From Thermothielavioides terrestris NRRL 8126 (taxonomy: Eukaryota > Ascomycota > Sordariomycetes > Sordariales > Chaetomiaceae): DNA of 64,000 bases. The notes under the pieces were generated by a model. The model did not search any database and was not told the origin of the DNA. It worked only from the letters and a program-made list of their open reading frames with translations. A program made the position numbers and the translations under genes. The stretch is taken from NCBI RefSeq assembly GCF_000226115.1, contig NC_016457.1:6510001-6574000 (forward strand), written 5' to 3'. This document shows, in pieces, positions 34,866 through 46,135 of this stretch. Within the stretch, counting starts at the first letter, position 1. Every line of letters starts with the position of its first letter.

Positions 34866-36241
34866 TGTGCCCTAGTAAGGCGACCTACAGTGAAGTTAGC
34901 CGAGTGCGGTCGGAGGAATTAGTGATTGATGGGAGGATCGTCTCTGCCACAGAGTTGAGGCGGAATCACCAGGGCAGAGGGAAGAAGCGGGGAGAGCAAG
35001 AAAAGTGGTCTTGACTTACCGGCCGGCTTTACATAAAATCGCTGACAATCATTCAGAAAGTGTCGCCTTGGAAGGTTCGTGTTGACAAGGAGAGCGATGG
35101 CCCGAGAAATGGCGACAGCTAAGCCATTCAGAGCAGAGAAAATGAGAGAGAGTTGAGAAAGTGAGAGGGTGAGAGAGGGAGTGGCAGAGTGGTTTTGCAG
35201 AGGAGGAGGAAAGACGAAAATCGACTGGGCCAGCAGATGGAAGAAAGAGTGAGTTGATGTCGAGAGAAAGAGAGAGAGGAGGGCAGAGAAAGGTAGAGAG
35301 AGGAAGTTAACGAGTGGGCGAGAGGCAGAGGTTGACAGTTCGGCTGCAGCAAGACGAGAAGCGAGCCAAACTCGGACGGCACTCAGGGCCAAGATGGAAG
35401 TTGTTAAGGCAAAAGACGAAACAGTAGGAAAAGCATTAACAAATTTGATCTTGTTGCGGAGAGCAGTCGGAGTTCGCAGGCGCATTTTGAAGGAGGCTGG
35501 GGAAATGTGGGGCAGCTGGCAGCCATGAATCATGATTGGGTGGAGCGCCACGACGCGGTTCTTGCACTTTAACGCTGCACCGCGCCGTGGTTCACGACGC
35601 GACAGCCAAGTTCTGCAGCGGAGCGTGAATTGCCCTGTGCATTGACAGCCCATCGAGAAATGGCACACGCTCAAGAGGCACCTAGCCACAGAGAATCTTG
35701 CATCAATTGCAAGTCGCGAAAAGCCGTCTTCAATCAGTTTGTACAGTCCTCCATCCCGGACTCGCATCCAAGTTCGCAGCAGCAGCTTTGGAGATATGTC
35801 CGTATTTAATTACCTGCCTAAATACAAGGCAACCGCAAGCTCGAGACAACTGCAGTAGATTACAGTACTGTGTGCGCAGCGAGTTTGGAGTCTTTCGTAC
35901 TGAATACTGGCTGAAGAAGTACCAGGTAACCATCGTTCGCTGCTGCGAACTCGAGTCGACGTCTTGATGACGGGCAAGGGTGACTGGGGAATGAAGATGC
36001 CAAGGCGGGGTGGCGCATGGACCACTACCACCCCAGGCAGACCCCGCCGAACCCCCGACCCCTGCCACACCGCCCTTCACATGGGCCCGCCATCTCGATT
36101 CAGGGGATTGGGCGTCATTATTCCGTGCCTCCATCCTCCGATTTGGAGACCTGTATTCTGCCCCTCCCCGTCCGTCTTCGCTCAGTATCTCCTGTATTTC
36201 TACGCGAACAACAGCAGACTGCAGTCGATAGCACATTCGCC
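34866..36241. other. Divergent promoter region dynamin/GMPP-like
   Basis: 1.4 kb between outward-facing starts. On the plus strand, about 35130-35340 is strongly purine-rich with GAGAGA tracts (pyrimidine-rich in the direction of the dynamin transcript). No protein-like frame is seen. Confidence 0.55.
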
Positions 36242-37817
36242 ATGTCTCTGCAGATTCCGCTCCGCGAAAGGTCGAACGGCGTTGCTGGCGCAACAAAGGC
36301 CGTCATTCTGGTGCGTCGTTGTTGGCGGGGCCGCGTACCCGTGGCCAGTTGATGCCAGCTCAAGACCGAGCTCAAGACCCCGGCGACCGAGATCGCCTTG
36401 TTGACACGAAATTTCCAGGTCGGCGGCGCCTCGCGCGGCACCCGCTTCCGCCCACTCTCGCTCGACGTCCCCAAGGTGCGGCGACCATCAGGCCAGCGCA
36501 GTGGAGCAGAATCCCAATGCGCGAGAACGCTAACCCCTCGCCCCTGCCCAGCCTCTCTTTGACGTCGCCGGCCACCCCATCATCTGGCACTGCCTGACCG
36601 CGATCGAGAAAGTCCCCTCCATTCAGGAGGTCTACCTGATCGGCTACTACGAGGAATCCGTCTTCCGCGACTTCATTAAAGATGCGTCGACACAGTTCCC
36701 CAACCTGACCATCAAGTACCTCCGCGAATACCAGGCCCTGGGCACCGCCGGCGGCCTGTACCACTTCCGCGACGCCATCCTCAAGGGCCGCCCCGAACAC
36801 ATCTTCGTGCTGAATTCGGACGTGTGCTGCAGCTTCCCGCTCAACGAGATGCTCAAGCTGGCGCAGGAGAAGGATGCCGAGGCCGTCATCCTGGGCACGC
36901 GGGTCAGCGAGGAGGCCGCCACCAACTTTGGCTGCATCGTGTCCGACGCGCACACGCGCCGCGTGCTGCACTACGTCGAGAAGCCCGAGAGCTACATCTC
37001 CAACCTCATCAACTGCGGCGTCTATCTCTTCTCCACCGACGCCATCTTCCCGTCCATCCGCACCGCCATCAAGCGCCGCACCGACAGGCCGCGCCTTGCA
37101 TCCTACCGCTCGTCCGAGAACCTGGCTAGCTCTTTCATGCTCGACGACGAGGCGGAGAGCGAGAAGAACGAGGTGATCCGCCTCGAGCAGGACATCCTCA
37201 GCGACATGGCCGACAACAAGCAGTTCTTCGTGTACGAGACCAAGGACTTCTGGCGCCAGATCAAGACGGCTGGCTCCGCCATTCCCGCCAACGCGCTCTA
37301 CCTCCAGAAGGCCATGCAGAACGGGTCGCAGGAACTCGCCCCGCCCTCGGCCAACATCATCCCGCCCGTCTACATTCACCCGACCGCGCACGTGCACCCG
37401 ACCGCCAAGCTGGGCCCCAACGTCTCGATCGGCCCGCGCGCCACCGTCGACGCCGGCGCCCGCGTCAAGGAATCCATCGTGCTGGAGGACGCCGAGATCA
37501 AGCACGACGCCTGCGTGCTGTATTCGATTATCGGTTGGAGCAGCCGCGTGGGCGCCTGGGCCCGCGTCGAGGGCACCCCGACCCCGGTCACGAGCCACAA
37601 CACAAGCATCGTCAAGAACGGCGTCAAGGTGCAAGCCATCACCATCCTCGGCAAGGAGTGCGCGGTGGGTGATGAGGTACGAGTGCAGAACTGTGTCTGC
37701 CTGCCGTTTAAGGAACTTAAGAGGGTGAGTCTGGCTTTGTGGCTCCACGCGGCGGTGAATCTTGAATTAACTAACTCTGGGGCTGTCTAGGATGTCGCCA
37801 ACGAGGTTATTATGTGA
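36242..37817 (+). CDS. GDP-mannose pyrophosphorylase-like protein (GMPP-alpha type), 4 exons, 441 aa
   Basis: Exons 36242-36310, 36419-36475, 36552-37724 and 37791-37817 keep frame; the last codes for only eight residues (DVANEVIM). The nucleotidyltransferase motif reads KAVILVGGASRGTRFRPLSL across intron 1, then LDVPKPLFDVAGHPIIWHC across intron 2. The alpha-type loop GGASRGTRF differs from the GxGTRLRPLT of catalytic beta subunits. It continues with EYQALGTAGGLYHFRDAILK, VLNSDVCCSFPL and FGCIVSDAHTRRVLHYVEKP. The C-terminal half is a left-handed beta-helix of hexapeptides (IHPTAHVHPTAKLGPNVSIG). Alpha subunits of the GMPP complex sense GDP-mannose and restrain the catalytic subunit; a similar role in cell-wall and glycosylation sugar supply is likely. 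Direct catalysis cannot be excluded. Confidence 0.9.
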
Positions 37818-38545
37818 AGTGGCGGAGACAGGGCAAAAGAGCGATACCAAGGTTGAGATTCCCCACAGGGCAGCGAAGACCCGGAGAGTTTGCATTTTTC
37901 CCTACAGCGTGAGAATAGGCGAGGCCACACAAAAGCTAATAGACGGATGGTTTGGGGTCTGCAAGTCGTCCTAGCCACCGCCAAGTGACTGCGCTCCCGT
38001 GCCCGATGTTGTCCCAGAGGAGAGAAGACATGAGACTCCGCCGGCACACTTCGGGAACGATCTGCCAAGGTTGGAGGTCTTGACCAACGGTGCAAGAAGA
38101 CTCCCGCAGATTCCCAGGCCTCCCTTTATCCCGGGAGCGGCAGCGTACAACTGGAATGGGGCAACGCGAGCTCGCCTGTACCCAAAGACGAGTTAGACCG
38201 CGAGACTGCTTACGACATCGCTTCCCCATCATAAATACCTTATCCAGCCATAACAACATGAAGGGGCGTAGGACCCCGCTGATCGAAGATAACCGCCGAA
38301 CGTGGCCAGAACGGAGACACAATCTGATATGCCGCGTCTCGACAATCTCTTCCCTGCCAAAGACGCAGACAGCCTCTCTTGGTGGCGGCTTTGGTGCAAC
38401 CAGGCAGCCATCATGGCTACACAGTAACTGCCTGTCGCTGCGGAGTATGTCCCTCAACAGCTCCCCCGCCTGTGGGCGCCGGAAGCGTTTTCCCTGCATT
38501 CATCCCTCCCAGCTTGTGCCAGAAATTCATCACCAAACATCGCCC
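37818..38545. other. Intergenic, no intact gene seen
   Basis: This is the 3' flank of the GMPP-like gene leading into a decayed coding region. No intact frame stands out. Confidence 0.5.
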
Positions 38546-39463
38546 ATGTCCGAGAACAACCCGGAGACGCCATGGTGGACTTGCCTGCCTCCTCGACGAG
38601 TCCGGCTCCATGCGCGAGAGCGCCCGAGCCCGGCCGGTCGGATGGACAGGCAATGGAGACAGAGCGTCTGCCACTGTGGGCGAATGGATGAAACAGCCCA
38701 CCGAGCCGGATATCGTGGCCTACGACAGGCGCCTCGTCCCCATGCCTCCAGGTGTCAGAATCCGCCCAACTCACCGCGGCTCGCGAACAGGATTGGAAGG
38801 CCCTGATTAAGCTCACCAAACCACCGAAGAACCCAATGGAATAGATGGATAACTGGCAGAGGGAACTCCTCGCGGCTCAGGAGGAAGGAGTGCCCGAGAC
38901 GTCGCATTCCATCGCGTGGTGGCAGGATCTCATCAAAGCCATCCGAGGCGCAGACTGGGGATACTGGTTCGATGCGTTCGGCAACGCGAACGGGGGCGGG
39001 ATCGAACGAAGGTAAAATCACCGCCCGAGAGATCATCGATGCTTTCGCCCGAACCTCACTCGCAGGGAGGACGACCTCCTAACAACCCCCTAGCGCCACG
39101 CATCGGGTCCCAGTCCTCGCGTCGACAGGCTGGGAAGAAGCGCCGTCGCTGCACATCACGGCGTGCATCACCACCGAAGTGATCAACGAGTTCTGCCATC
39201 GACGACTCGAGTCGCGGGATAACAGCCGAATCGGTGCTGATGCGTGATCGCATGGCCTCTAGCCGCTCGCCTTCGGACGACGCCGGTTACGTGGTCGTCC
39301 TCGGTGATAGTGTCCTCGCTCACTCGCCTTTCTCAAGTCGTAAGGCTGCGAATTGGGGAGACAATGGGAGTTCTCCGTTGAAGGACCCGCGGTATTGCAA
39401 TGGGATGACGCACAGGGCCGAGTCCCGTGGAGTTCACGACGTGCACTGACCAGCATTGCATGA
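38546..39463 (+). pseudogene. Frameshifted remnant of an unidentified protein gene
   Basis: Protein-like segments follow one another on the plus strand in changing frames. They include MSENNPETPWWTC at 38546, EWMKQPTEPDIVAYDRRL (about 38690), QLTAAREQDWKALIKLTKPP (about 38770) with a TAG at 38842, NWQRELLAAQEEGVPETSHS and DLIKAIRGADWGYWFDAFGN (to about 39000), EGKITAREIIDAFARTSLAG (about 39010), STGWEEAPSLHITACITTEV (about 39120) and QWEFSVEGPAVLQWDDAQGR (about 39360-39420). At least three frame changes and one internal stop are needed, and none is explained by a good intron. I do not recognise the family. An intact gene with odd introns is a less likely alternative. Confidence 0.5.
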
Positions 39464-40212
39464 TTCAGAGGGTCCGGTCTTGCCTGCCTGTTGTTGGGCT
39501 ACGGTTAGTTGGCCGTCGGTCTCTTGGAAACCACCAACCTGCAAGAGTAACCAACGAGTCCATCGGGCAGGTCAGACACATCCGTTCGGTGTCGAGATGC
39601 CTCGACCATGGGGGCAAATTCACACCGCATACAGGAGAGGGTCCAAAGCACAGCACTCGCTGGGAACGAGCTCGGGGTGAAAATGAGTATCCTGTGACTC
39701 TGAGTGTGGCGAGGTCGGTGTGTAAGTGAAAGGCACCATGGCAATGAGGCTTAGGACCTCCGAAAGCGGATAGCTTCGCGGCCAATCGGCTTGCTTGGTA
39801 ACATCACTCTCGGCACCTCATGTAACCTTCATGCTAAGCATCGTGCCCAAGAACTTACGGTGCCGAAACCGAGCCATGGTTGGTTGGGCTGAAGGGGGGA
39901 CCGAAGTTCCGGAACCGCGGGTGGTGGCTCGCCATACCCGCTCCCTAATGCACATCTGAGATGCGCAACATCATCAAACGCGTCCATCCCTACACTATTC
40001 GGTACACCTGTGTCTTCCGTCCGGATTGCGAAACTCCTTATCGATTCCATTCGAGGTTCGCAGGTGACTCCTCTCGGTAATCTTTGCCCTTAATGGCAAC
40101 AAGAGTCTTGCAGGTCCAGACTTCCAGTGTCGCACCGGGAGTGGATAACGTTGGCGCGCTGTACAGTACGCTAGTTAGGAACTAGCGGATGTCGATATTG
40201 GGTCGTCGTTAA
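39464..40212. other. Gene-free flank of the second inverted-repeat element
   Basis: No convincing frame on either strand. Together with the pseudogene and the element to its right this makes a 3-kb decayed interval between two intact genes. Confidence 0.5.
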
Positions 40213-40564
40213 AGAGGTCCCGCCAAGACTAATTTCGGAGACTGCCGCTTACAAGTATTTACAATCGCCACGGGGTAAGCGGGCCGCGACGACTTAGAGC
40301 AACATCAACAACGAAGAATTGCAAAGACTCGTCGCAACAACTTCGCGAAACCTCAAAAAAACAAGGTTAACCCGCACCCTAACCTTAACCCGAATCCTAA
40401 CCATTAAACCCGAACCCTAACCAGCGGGGGGCTGGCGCCGCCCCCCGCACCCCCGGCGAACTAACCCTTGGCGATAGTGCAAACCCCTTGGCGGTCTTGG
40501 CGGGGTACTGACGCTGTAAAAACATTGCCGACAATTGGCCGAAATTAGTCTTGGCGGGACCTCT
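40213..40564. mobile_element. 352-bp MITE-like element with 26-bp terminal inverted repeats
   Basis: The left end (40213-40238) starts AGAGGTCCCGCCAAGAC and is an exact inverted copy of the right end (40539-40564). The interior has degenerate CCCTAA-type units on the plus strand (about 40374-40423), then a G-run/C-run hairpin at 40423-40447, and no coding frame. Flanks are TTAA-rich on the left and TAAC on the right; a target duplication is not clear. The size, exact termini and lack of a gene fit a non-autonomous DNA element mobilised in trans. Confidence 0.75.
40423..40447. repeat. Perfect hairpin with 9-bp GC arms
   Basis: GCGGGGGGC and GCCCCCCGC flank a 7-nt loop TGGCGCC, which is itself nearly palindromic. 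It sits in the middle of the 352-bp element next to the telomere-like units. Confidence 0.85.
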
Positions 40565-40919
40565 ATAACCTCCAGCATTTGTCTTCCCCCATGTGGGGCG
40601 GCACATTGAGACTGCGGCTGAGGCGCCACCCAGCTAGCGCAATGCTATCCTCTTCTGGATGAAGTCTGCCTTGTCCGTCGCGTTCCCGCCTGGGCAGTGT
40701 TGGTCCTGCAGGGTCCGAACTGAGCGCATGAACGATGCGGCTCTGCGACGGAGGGAGCCAGTGCTTGCGCCGAAAGTCCGCTCGTCGGCCGGCGCAAGCC
40801 AGACAAGTCGGCGCGTAAAAGAGTAAAACCCCTGGACTCCCCGCTTCCAGGCTCGTCGCACTTGGTCACTATCACAACTCCCTCCACCCCTCTCGGCCGT
40901 CCGATCGCGCTTCGTTACG

Positions 40920-42107
40920 ATGGCCACCGTCCCTCCTCAGCAATATGCTGCGCCGACAGCAGTAGCACACACCGAGCAGGAGCCATACATCCAGCACACA
41001 CCTGTTTGGGTGGTGGTGGTTCGTGGCTTCCAGGTCTTGCTGGGGTTCATAATCCTCGTCATGGCTGGCTACCTCATCCATCTGTACGCCACGGGCGAGA
41101 ATGCCTTCGCGCTCGTTTGCGTGAGTCACCCCCTAGACGCCGTCAAGCTAGCCTGAGTGTGCCGTGGTCAGCCGCTGCGTCGCGAGCAACGTGACGTGCC
41201 ATGACTATGATCCGACGCCGTGGCGTGCTTTTCGCGCGCTGAGCTCGAGACTGACGCGGAGCGCAGGGCCTGTTCACTGCCATCGTCGTCGGGTACGACC
41301 TCATAACCGAGAAAGTGCCGTCGGCCCGCGTGGCATACAACATCTGGGCAGTCCTCGCGCTCGACCTCCTCATGGCCATCTTCTGGCTGGCGTCGCTGGG
41401 CGCCAACGCCGCGCTCCGCGCAACCTTCAAGTACTCGGTGACCATCGACGGCTGCTACGATGACGGCAGCGTCGTCAGCAGCAACCACTGCGTCGTCTCC
41501 AAGCGCGCCGCCGTTAAGCGCGCCGCTGTCGCGAACGCCGGCGGTCTGGCCATGATCAGCGCCATTGCTGGCTTGAGCGCTCTGCCGTGGTAAGTTGCAC
41601 GGTTGTTCGGACGACAGCGAAAGGGGGAAACGGAGAAGCAGACGCAGGGGGATTCTTGATACACTAACCCCTTCCTTCCTTCCCGCGTCCAGGCTCCTCT
41701 TCATCGCCACGCTCGTGTTCCACGGACACACCTTCCGCCTCTGGCACCAGGAACACAAGAAGCCCTCGGCCGACAACGCCACCGCCGAGATGAAGGCGCA
41801 GGGTACGCCCATGCTGGCCCCGCAGGCCCCCGACCAGGCCGTCGTCCACCCGCAGTACGCCGACATGCAGCCGTACCAGTCGCAGGTGTATCCGCCCCAA
41901 CAGCTGCCCCAGCAGGCCGCCGCGGTCTACCAGCAGCAGCCGCCGCCCGCGGGCTACCCTGAGGCCCCTGCGGCATACCCCCAGCAGCAGCCGTATGCGC
42001 CGTATGCCGACCCGAACCAGGCACAGTACCCGCCGCAGCAGCCGGTGGTCCCCAGCCCGCTTGGGACCCCCGCGCCGGGGCAGCCGTATTACCCTCCGCA
42101 GCAGTAA
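40920..42107 (+). CDS. MARVEL-type four-span membrane protein with Pro/Gln-rich tail, 3 exons, 312 aa
   Basis: Exons 40920-41120, 41267-41589 and 41693-42107 keep frame; intron 2 has ACTAAC before the acceptor. After a short polar N-terminus come four hydrophobic segments: WVVVVRGFQVLLGFIILVMA; LFTAIVVGYDLITEK with VAYNIWAVLALDLLMAIFWL; AVANAGGLAMISAIAGLSAL; and LLFIATLVF. A Cys-containing loop (DGCYDDGSVVSSNHC) lies between spans three and four. This is the layout of fungal MARVEL-domain proteins, which sit in the plasma membrane or vesicles. The 110-residue cytosolic tail is rich in YPPQQ, AAVYQQQPPP and YPQQQP repeats, a composition typical of phase-separating or adaptor-binding tails. The exact function is unknown. 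Confidence 0.8.
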
Positions 42108-44659
42108 ACGGGTGCGGCGAGTGCGGTGTGTGAGCAGGTCGCGCTTGGTGGTGCGGCTTGAGGTGGCGGCGGTTTCTCTTCTGCCACGGCAAGGTTTCGC
42201 GTTCGTGGTGCATTTAGTCTGGGGTGGTCGGGCGGCATCAGGAAGATCTGGGTAACGGACATCTAATCATGCGTTCTGGGGAGCGGTTTGGTGAGCAGCT
42301 TGCTGGTTGTTCTGCTGTTTGGCTGTGTCGTTACTCATACATACCCCGATACATACCCCGCGTGTCCGTCTTGGTTATTGTTGGGAGCGGCGTTGACTAG
42401 CAGCAAGGCAAACAGAGACGGAGACATGATGATCCTGGATGAGTGGATGAGGTGAGCCGGCCCGCCGCGTTCCTGTGATACCTTCCGGACGGTCTCGCCC
42501 TGCGACGCAACCCCTGACTCGGAGTTGGGAGAAGCTCGCGGCTTAATTGCGCAGCTCCGAGTGGAACCAGAGCCTCGCCCGTCCTCCAACCGCCGCTGCC
42601 TAAACATTCTTGGCAGGAAAGCGCCGCCGTTGCTGAAGTTGTTGCCCAACAACACTGCCTCTGTAGCTGAGCCTGTCCTGTCTACTTGGAATCCCAGCTT
42701 TCCCGCGCGGCTGGCGTGTTTCCGCAGGGTTCGTGCTTCCATTGCGAGCCGTCGCCGCAAGCTTGGGCCGTGGCCGCGGGGTCGAAGCTACGAGATCTCG
42801 AGTTGGGGCTTTGGGAGGCGGCCGTTGCGTTGGGAAATCGGGCTTTTTCGACAACAACTTGCCTCTCCACCTACCAGCAGCTGAGCTGCTGTTACACAGG
42901 AGTCAACATTCCCGCTGAGGCGATCCTGGGCATTCGGCCAGGACAAGAAGGTGCAAGCAGCTGGGGACCTTGTCATTAACACTTCTTGGCGCGGCGGCAA
43001 TCAGGGCCCCACAGGTTTCCAAGCCCTTCCAGGTTTCCTTTGCCCCGCATTATCCATCGTCGACGTCAACAATACAGCAGAAGCAACAGGGTCAAAGCAA
43101 CAGTTGAAGCTTAGGTGGAATCTGCACCAGGTTTATGGGCAAAATAGTTGTCATGCGTCATTGCCCAGCAGCACCAACCCTCAGCTTTCCTTGGACCCGT
43201 CTCGGATCAACCCTCGTCTCGGAGGCACATCAGGATTTGGTGCGCCAATTCCGTTATCAGGTCTCCTTGTTGGAGGGCGTGGACGGTTCTAAATGTACTC
43301 CTTGCTCAGCTCACAATATCTACGTGTATGAGGCCGGGCTGGCCCCCATGACCTGTTTCTCCGATGTCTCGGCCGATTGAAGCTCGGCCCTGGAATAGAG
43401 TTGAACCACCTGTTGCCTGGTCCCCCTGATGAAGGTTAATCTTTGTCTCTACACGTCGTGTCCTCAAGCTAACATGCACTCACAGTATGCAAAGGCACGG
43501 AGGTATCCGCACCTCGTCTGATGCAGGAGAGACTTCCAACATCAAGGATTCCCGGTCCTGGACAGCAAATGCACATCCACGGATCGTCAGCCCGCAGCTG
43601 GGCCGTGTGACGCAGCACCAATGGGGCTTGTCCAGCGGAGTCGCATGCGAAGCCCGACAGCAAAGGCAATTGAACGTCTCTCCTCCGTCCCTTGTCCTTG
43701 CATTAGCCAAACTTGCTTTGACCCAGCTCTTGCCCAATGTTGGGCATGATGTCCGCTATGGAGGCAAACTTCTGTCAGCGTCAGTGTGCATACATACGTC
43801 AGCGTCTTGGATCCTGGGGCAGATGGGTATCACAGATGATGCTTGATCAAAGCCACCCAACGTGATTCCTGTTTCCGGTCCGAGAGTCCCAAAGCCATGG
43901 GAGGTGATAAGCCGTCAGATGTCTCGGTTCATTGGGCAAAGCCCAGTCACCTCGCCAAGCACTTGTCGATCCAGGTCCTGAACTTACCTCAGGGGCTCTG
44001 TATCAACCTCCACGTCGACGACCGGGAGCCCACACGTGGTCCTGCGTGGGACAGGGGAAGTCAAGAAGCTGGTGCCATCTACAGCTACCGCAGTAAGTCA
44101 GAGGGGCCGGAATGGTGGAAGATCGGAAGACTGCGTGCAGCAGCATGCTGTCACTGCAGGTCAACCCGGGCAGGCGCTCGCGGCGACAGACCCGCTTCCC
44201 GGTCTCTCACCTTGTCATCGGCTCGGCGACAGCAAGGCCTCATGAACTACAGCAATAACAAGCCCTGATGCGACTAAACATGATGCGACTAACAAGTACG
44301 CACTGGACCCGCATGCAGACCTGTTTTTCTTTCCCTGCCACTGGTTCCTTTCCATCCTCTGCTCTCTTCCTCCCGCATCCTCAACCTGGCTCCCAGGAAA
44401 CGCAGATCAGGACTCCGTCACACCAGCTTTCCGTCAGCTTCCGCGACTTGAAGACGACAACCGCCTGAAGACAACGTTGCCTGAGATACAATCAAGGTAA
44501 GGAACCTTTAATTGCTGCGTAGGTCGCTTGCGCCTTCCTCGATCGGAGGGCAAACCGCGATTCCTCGCTGCTGAAATACCGATCGTTTCCGCTCAGCCGA
44601 CCTGACGCGTTTTTCCCCCGCCGACTCCCACTGACAATAGTCCCCAGAGCCGATTCAAG
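42108..44659. other. 2.5-kb interval without a recognisable gene
   Basis: It contains the 3' flank of the MARVEL gene (with two ATACATACCCCG copies at about 42335-42360) and the promoter of the PIR gene. Frames near 43140-43380 and 43840-44270 are open but lack domain character. CT-rich sequence at about 44320-44400 is consistent with a fungal promoter. Confidence 0.45.
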
Positions 44660-46135
44660 ATGAGGATCCAGGTCTTTGCCCTCCTTGCGGCAGCTGCGGC
44701 CGCCATCGCTCAGGGCGTTACGGACAAGATTCCTCCCAAGGGAGCCGCCCCCGACGGCTGCAAGGCCAGCCTGGACGGAAAATTCGAGATCACCGTCGTC
44801 GAGTTGAACAAGTTGAACAACAAGGTCAAGAAGGACCATGCTATCCAGGTACGTGTTGCCTCAGCAGCTGGCTGACCGACTTTCCGGACCTTCAACCTTG
44901 ATCGCCGATGCTCGGCTCGGCTCTTGGCGACGCCGGTTGGGAGGGTCAAGTCGGGCGGGCTTGCCTCATCTCACATCCGGAGCTCGGTCCCGGCGATGCT
45001 GACCAGCATACTCACAGACCCGTGGCAATTGCGGCGGCGACGGTACTCTTGTTCTTCAGCTCGCCGACACTGTCCTGACCGACAACCATAACCGCACTGG
45101 TTACATTGCTTCCAACTTCCGTAAGTTCAATCCGAGCTCTGGTTTGCCTGTTACGGCTTCGGGTAGCGCTGAGCTGCTCCTGGATTGCTCCCGATATCCC
45201 AATCAGGAGAGAAGTAACTCACATTGTTGAACAGAGTTCCAGTTTGACAACCCTCCCCAGGCCGGTGCCCTGTACACGGCCGGCTTCTCGTACTGCACCA
45301 ACGGTTCGCTCGCCCTCGGCAGCACCACCGTCTTCTACCGTTGCCTCTCGGGCAACTTCTACAACCTCTATGACCGCTGGTGGGCCGCCCAGTGCGATCC
45401 CGTCGAGATCATCGTGATGCCGTGTGGCGGCGAAGCCGGCCAGACTGGCGGCAACAACCCGAGCCAGACGGTCGTTGGAACGCAGGTGATCACCACCACG
45501 ATCGTTTCCCCGCTGAGCGACGGTCAGCCGCAGGTGATTGTCACCACGATCCCTGTGCCTATCTGCCAAATTGGCGACGGTGAGTCTTCTTTTCCTTTCT
45601 TTCAAGCTCTGTGACCCCCCTCCCATCCCAGCGATACAGAACCTAATGGAACGCAGGCCAAATCCAAGCCCACACAACCCCTTGCAGCGCTGCGGCGACC
45701 GCCAGCGGCCCGCCTGTCTCGCAGTACTCCGACGGCCAGGTCCAGGTCACTCCGGTGACGTCCGTCAACGGCCCGCCTGCGTCGCAATACTCCGACGGCC
45801 AGGTCCAGGTCACGCCGGTGTCGTCTGTCAACGGCCCGCCTGCGTCGGAGTACTCCGACGGCCAGGTCCAGGTCACCCCGGTGACGTCCATCAACGGCCC
45901 GCCTGCGTCGCAGTACTCCGACGGCCAGGTCCAGGTCACGCCGGTGTCGTCTGCGAGCGAGCCGGCTGCCAAGACCACGGTCGCCCAGGCGGCCACCCCT
46001 TCTGTGCCTTCGGGCGACGTCTCGGTGCCCACTAGCGCGCCGGGCACCAACGGCGCGGGCGGAGTCCGTGCCCCTCCCGGCGTCGTCGCCTTAGTGGCTG
46101 CGCTGGGTCTCGGTGGAATCGTCTGGTTCTGGTGA
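44660..46135 (+). CDS. PIR-repeat cell-wall protein with GPI-type C-terminus, 4 exons, 371 aa
   Basis: Exons 44660-44848, 45018-45120, 45235-45579 and 45657-46135 keep frame with GTACGT, GTAAGT and GTGAGT donors. A signal peptide (MRIQVFALLAAAAAAIAQG) is followed by a globular Cys-containing domain with an N-R-T glycosylation site and pairs of Cys (CGGDG, SYCTNG, YRCLSG, QCDPVEIIVMPCGG). Next is a Thr/Val-rich stretch and the canonical PIR motif CQIGDGQIQ, which spans intron 3, then four 21-residue repeats built on SQYSDGQVQVTP. PIR repeats anchor to beta-1,3-glucan by an alkali-labile ester at the first Gln of DGQ. The protein ends in a Ser/Pro-rich stalk and a hydrophobic terminus (VVALVAALGLGGIVWFW) fitting a GPI signal. 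It should be wall- or membrane-bound at the cell surface. Confidence 0.9.
45719..45955 (+). repeat. 63-bp tandem repeats encoding PIR units
   Basis: Four units of about 63 bp, the last one partial, share the core CTCCGACGGCCAGGTCCAGG. They alternate between two subtypes (…TPVTS and …TPVSS), which suggests duplication of a two-unit block. Copy number may vary between strains. Confidence 0.9.

Noticed and set aside
36372..37748. Minus-strand open frame of 458 codons
   Set aside because: It is antisense to the GMPP-like gene and has no independent domain.
43135..44268. Two open frames before the PIR gene as possible genes
   Set aside because: No domain or splice continuity, and amino-acid composition is not convincing.
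8906..46135. A secondary-metabolite or other co-regulated gene cluster
   Set aside because: No backbone enzyme (PKS, NRPS, terpene cyclase), cytochrome P450 or cluster regulator is present; the genes are mostly housekeeping and oriented independently.
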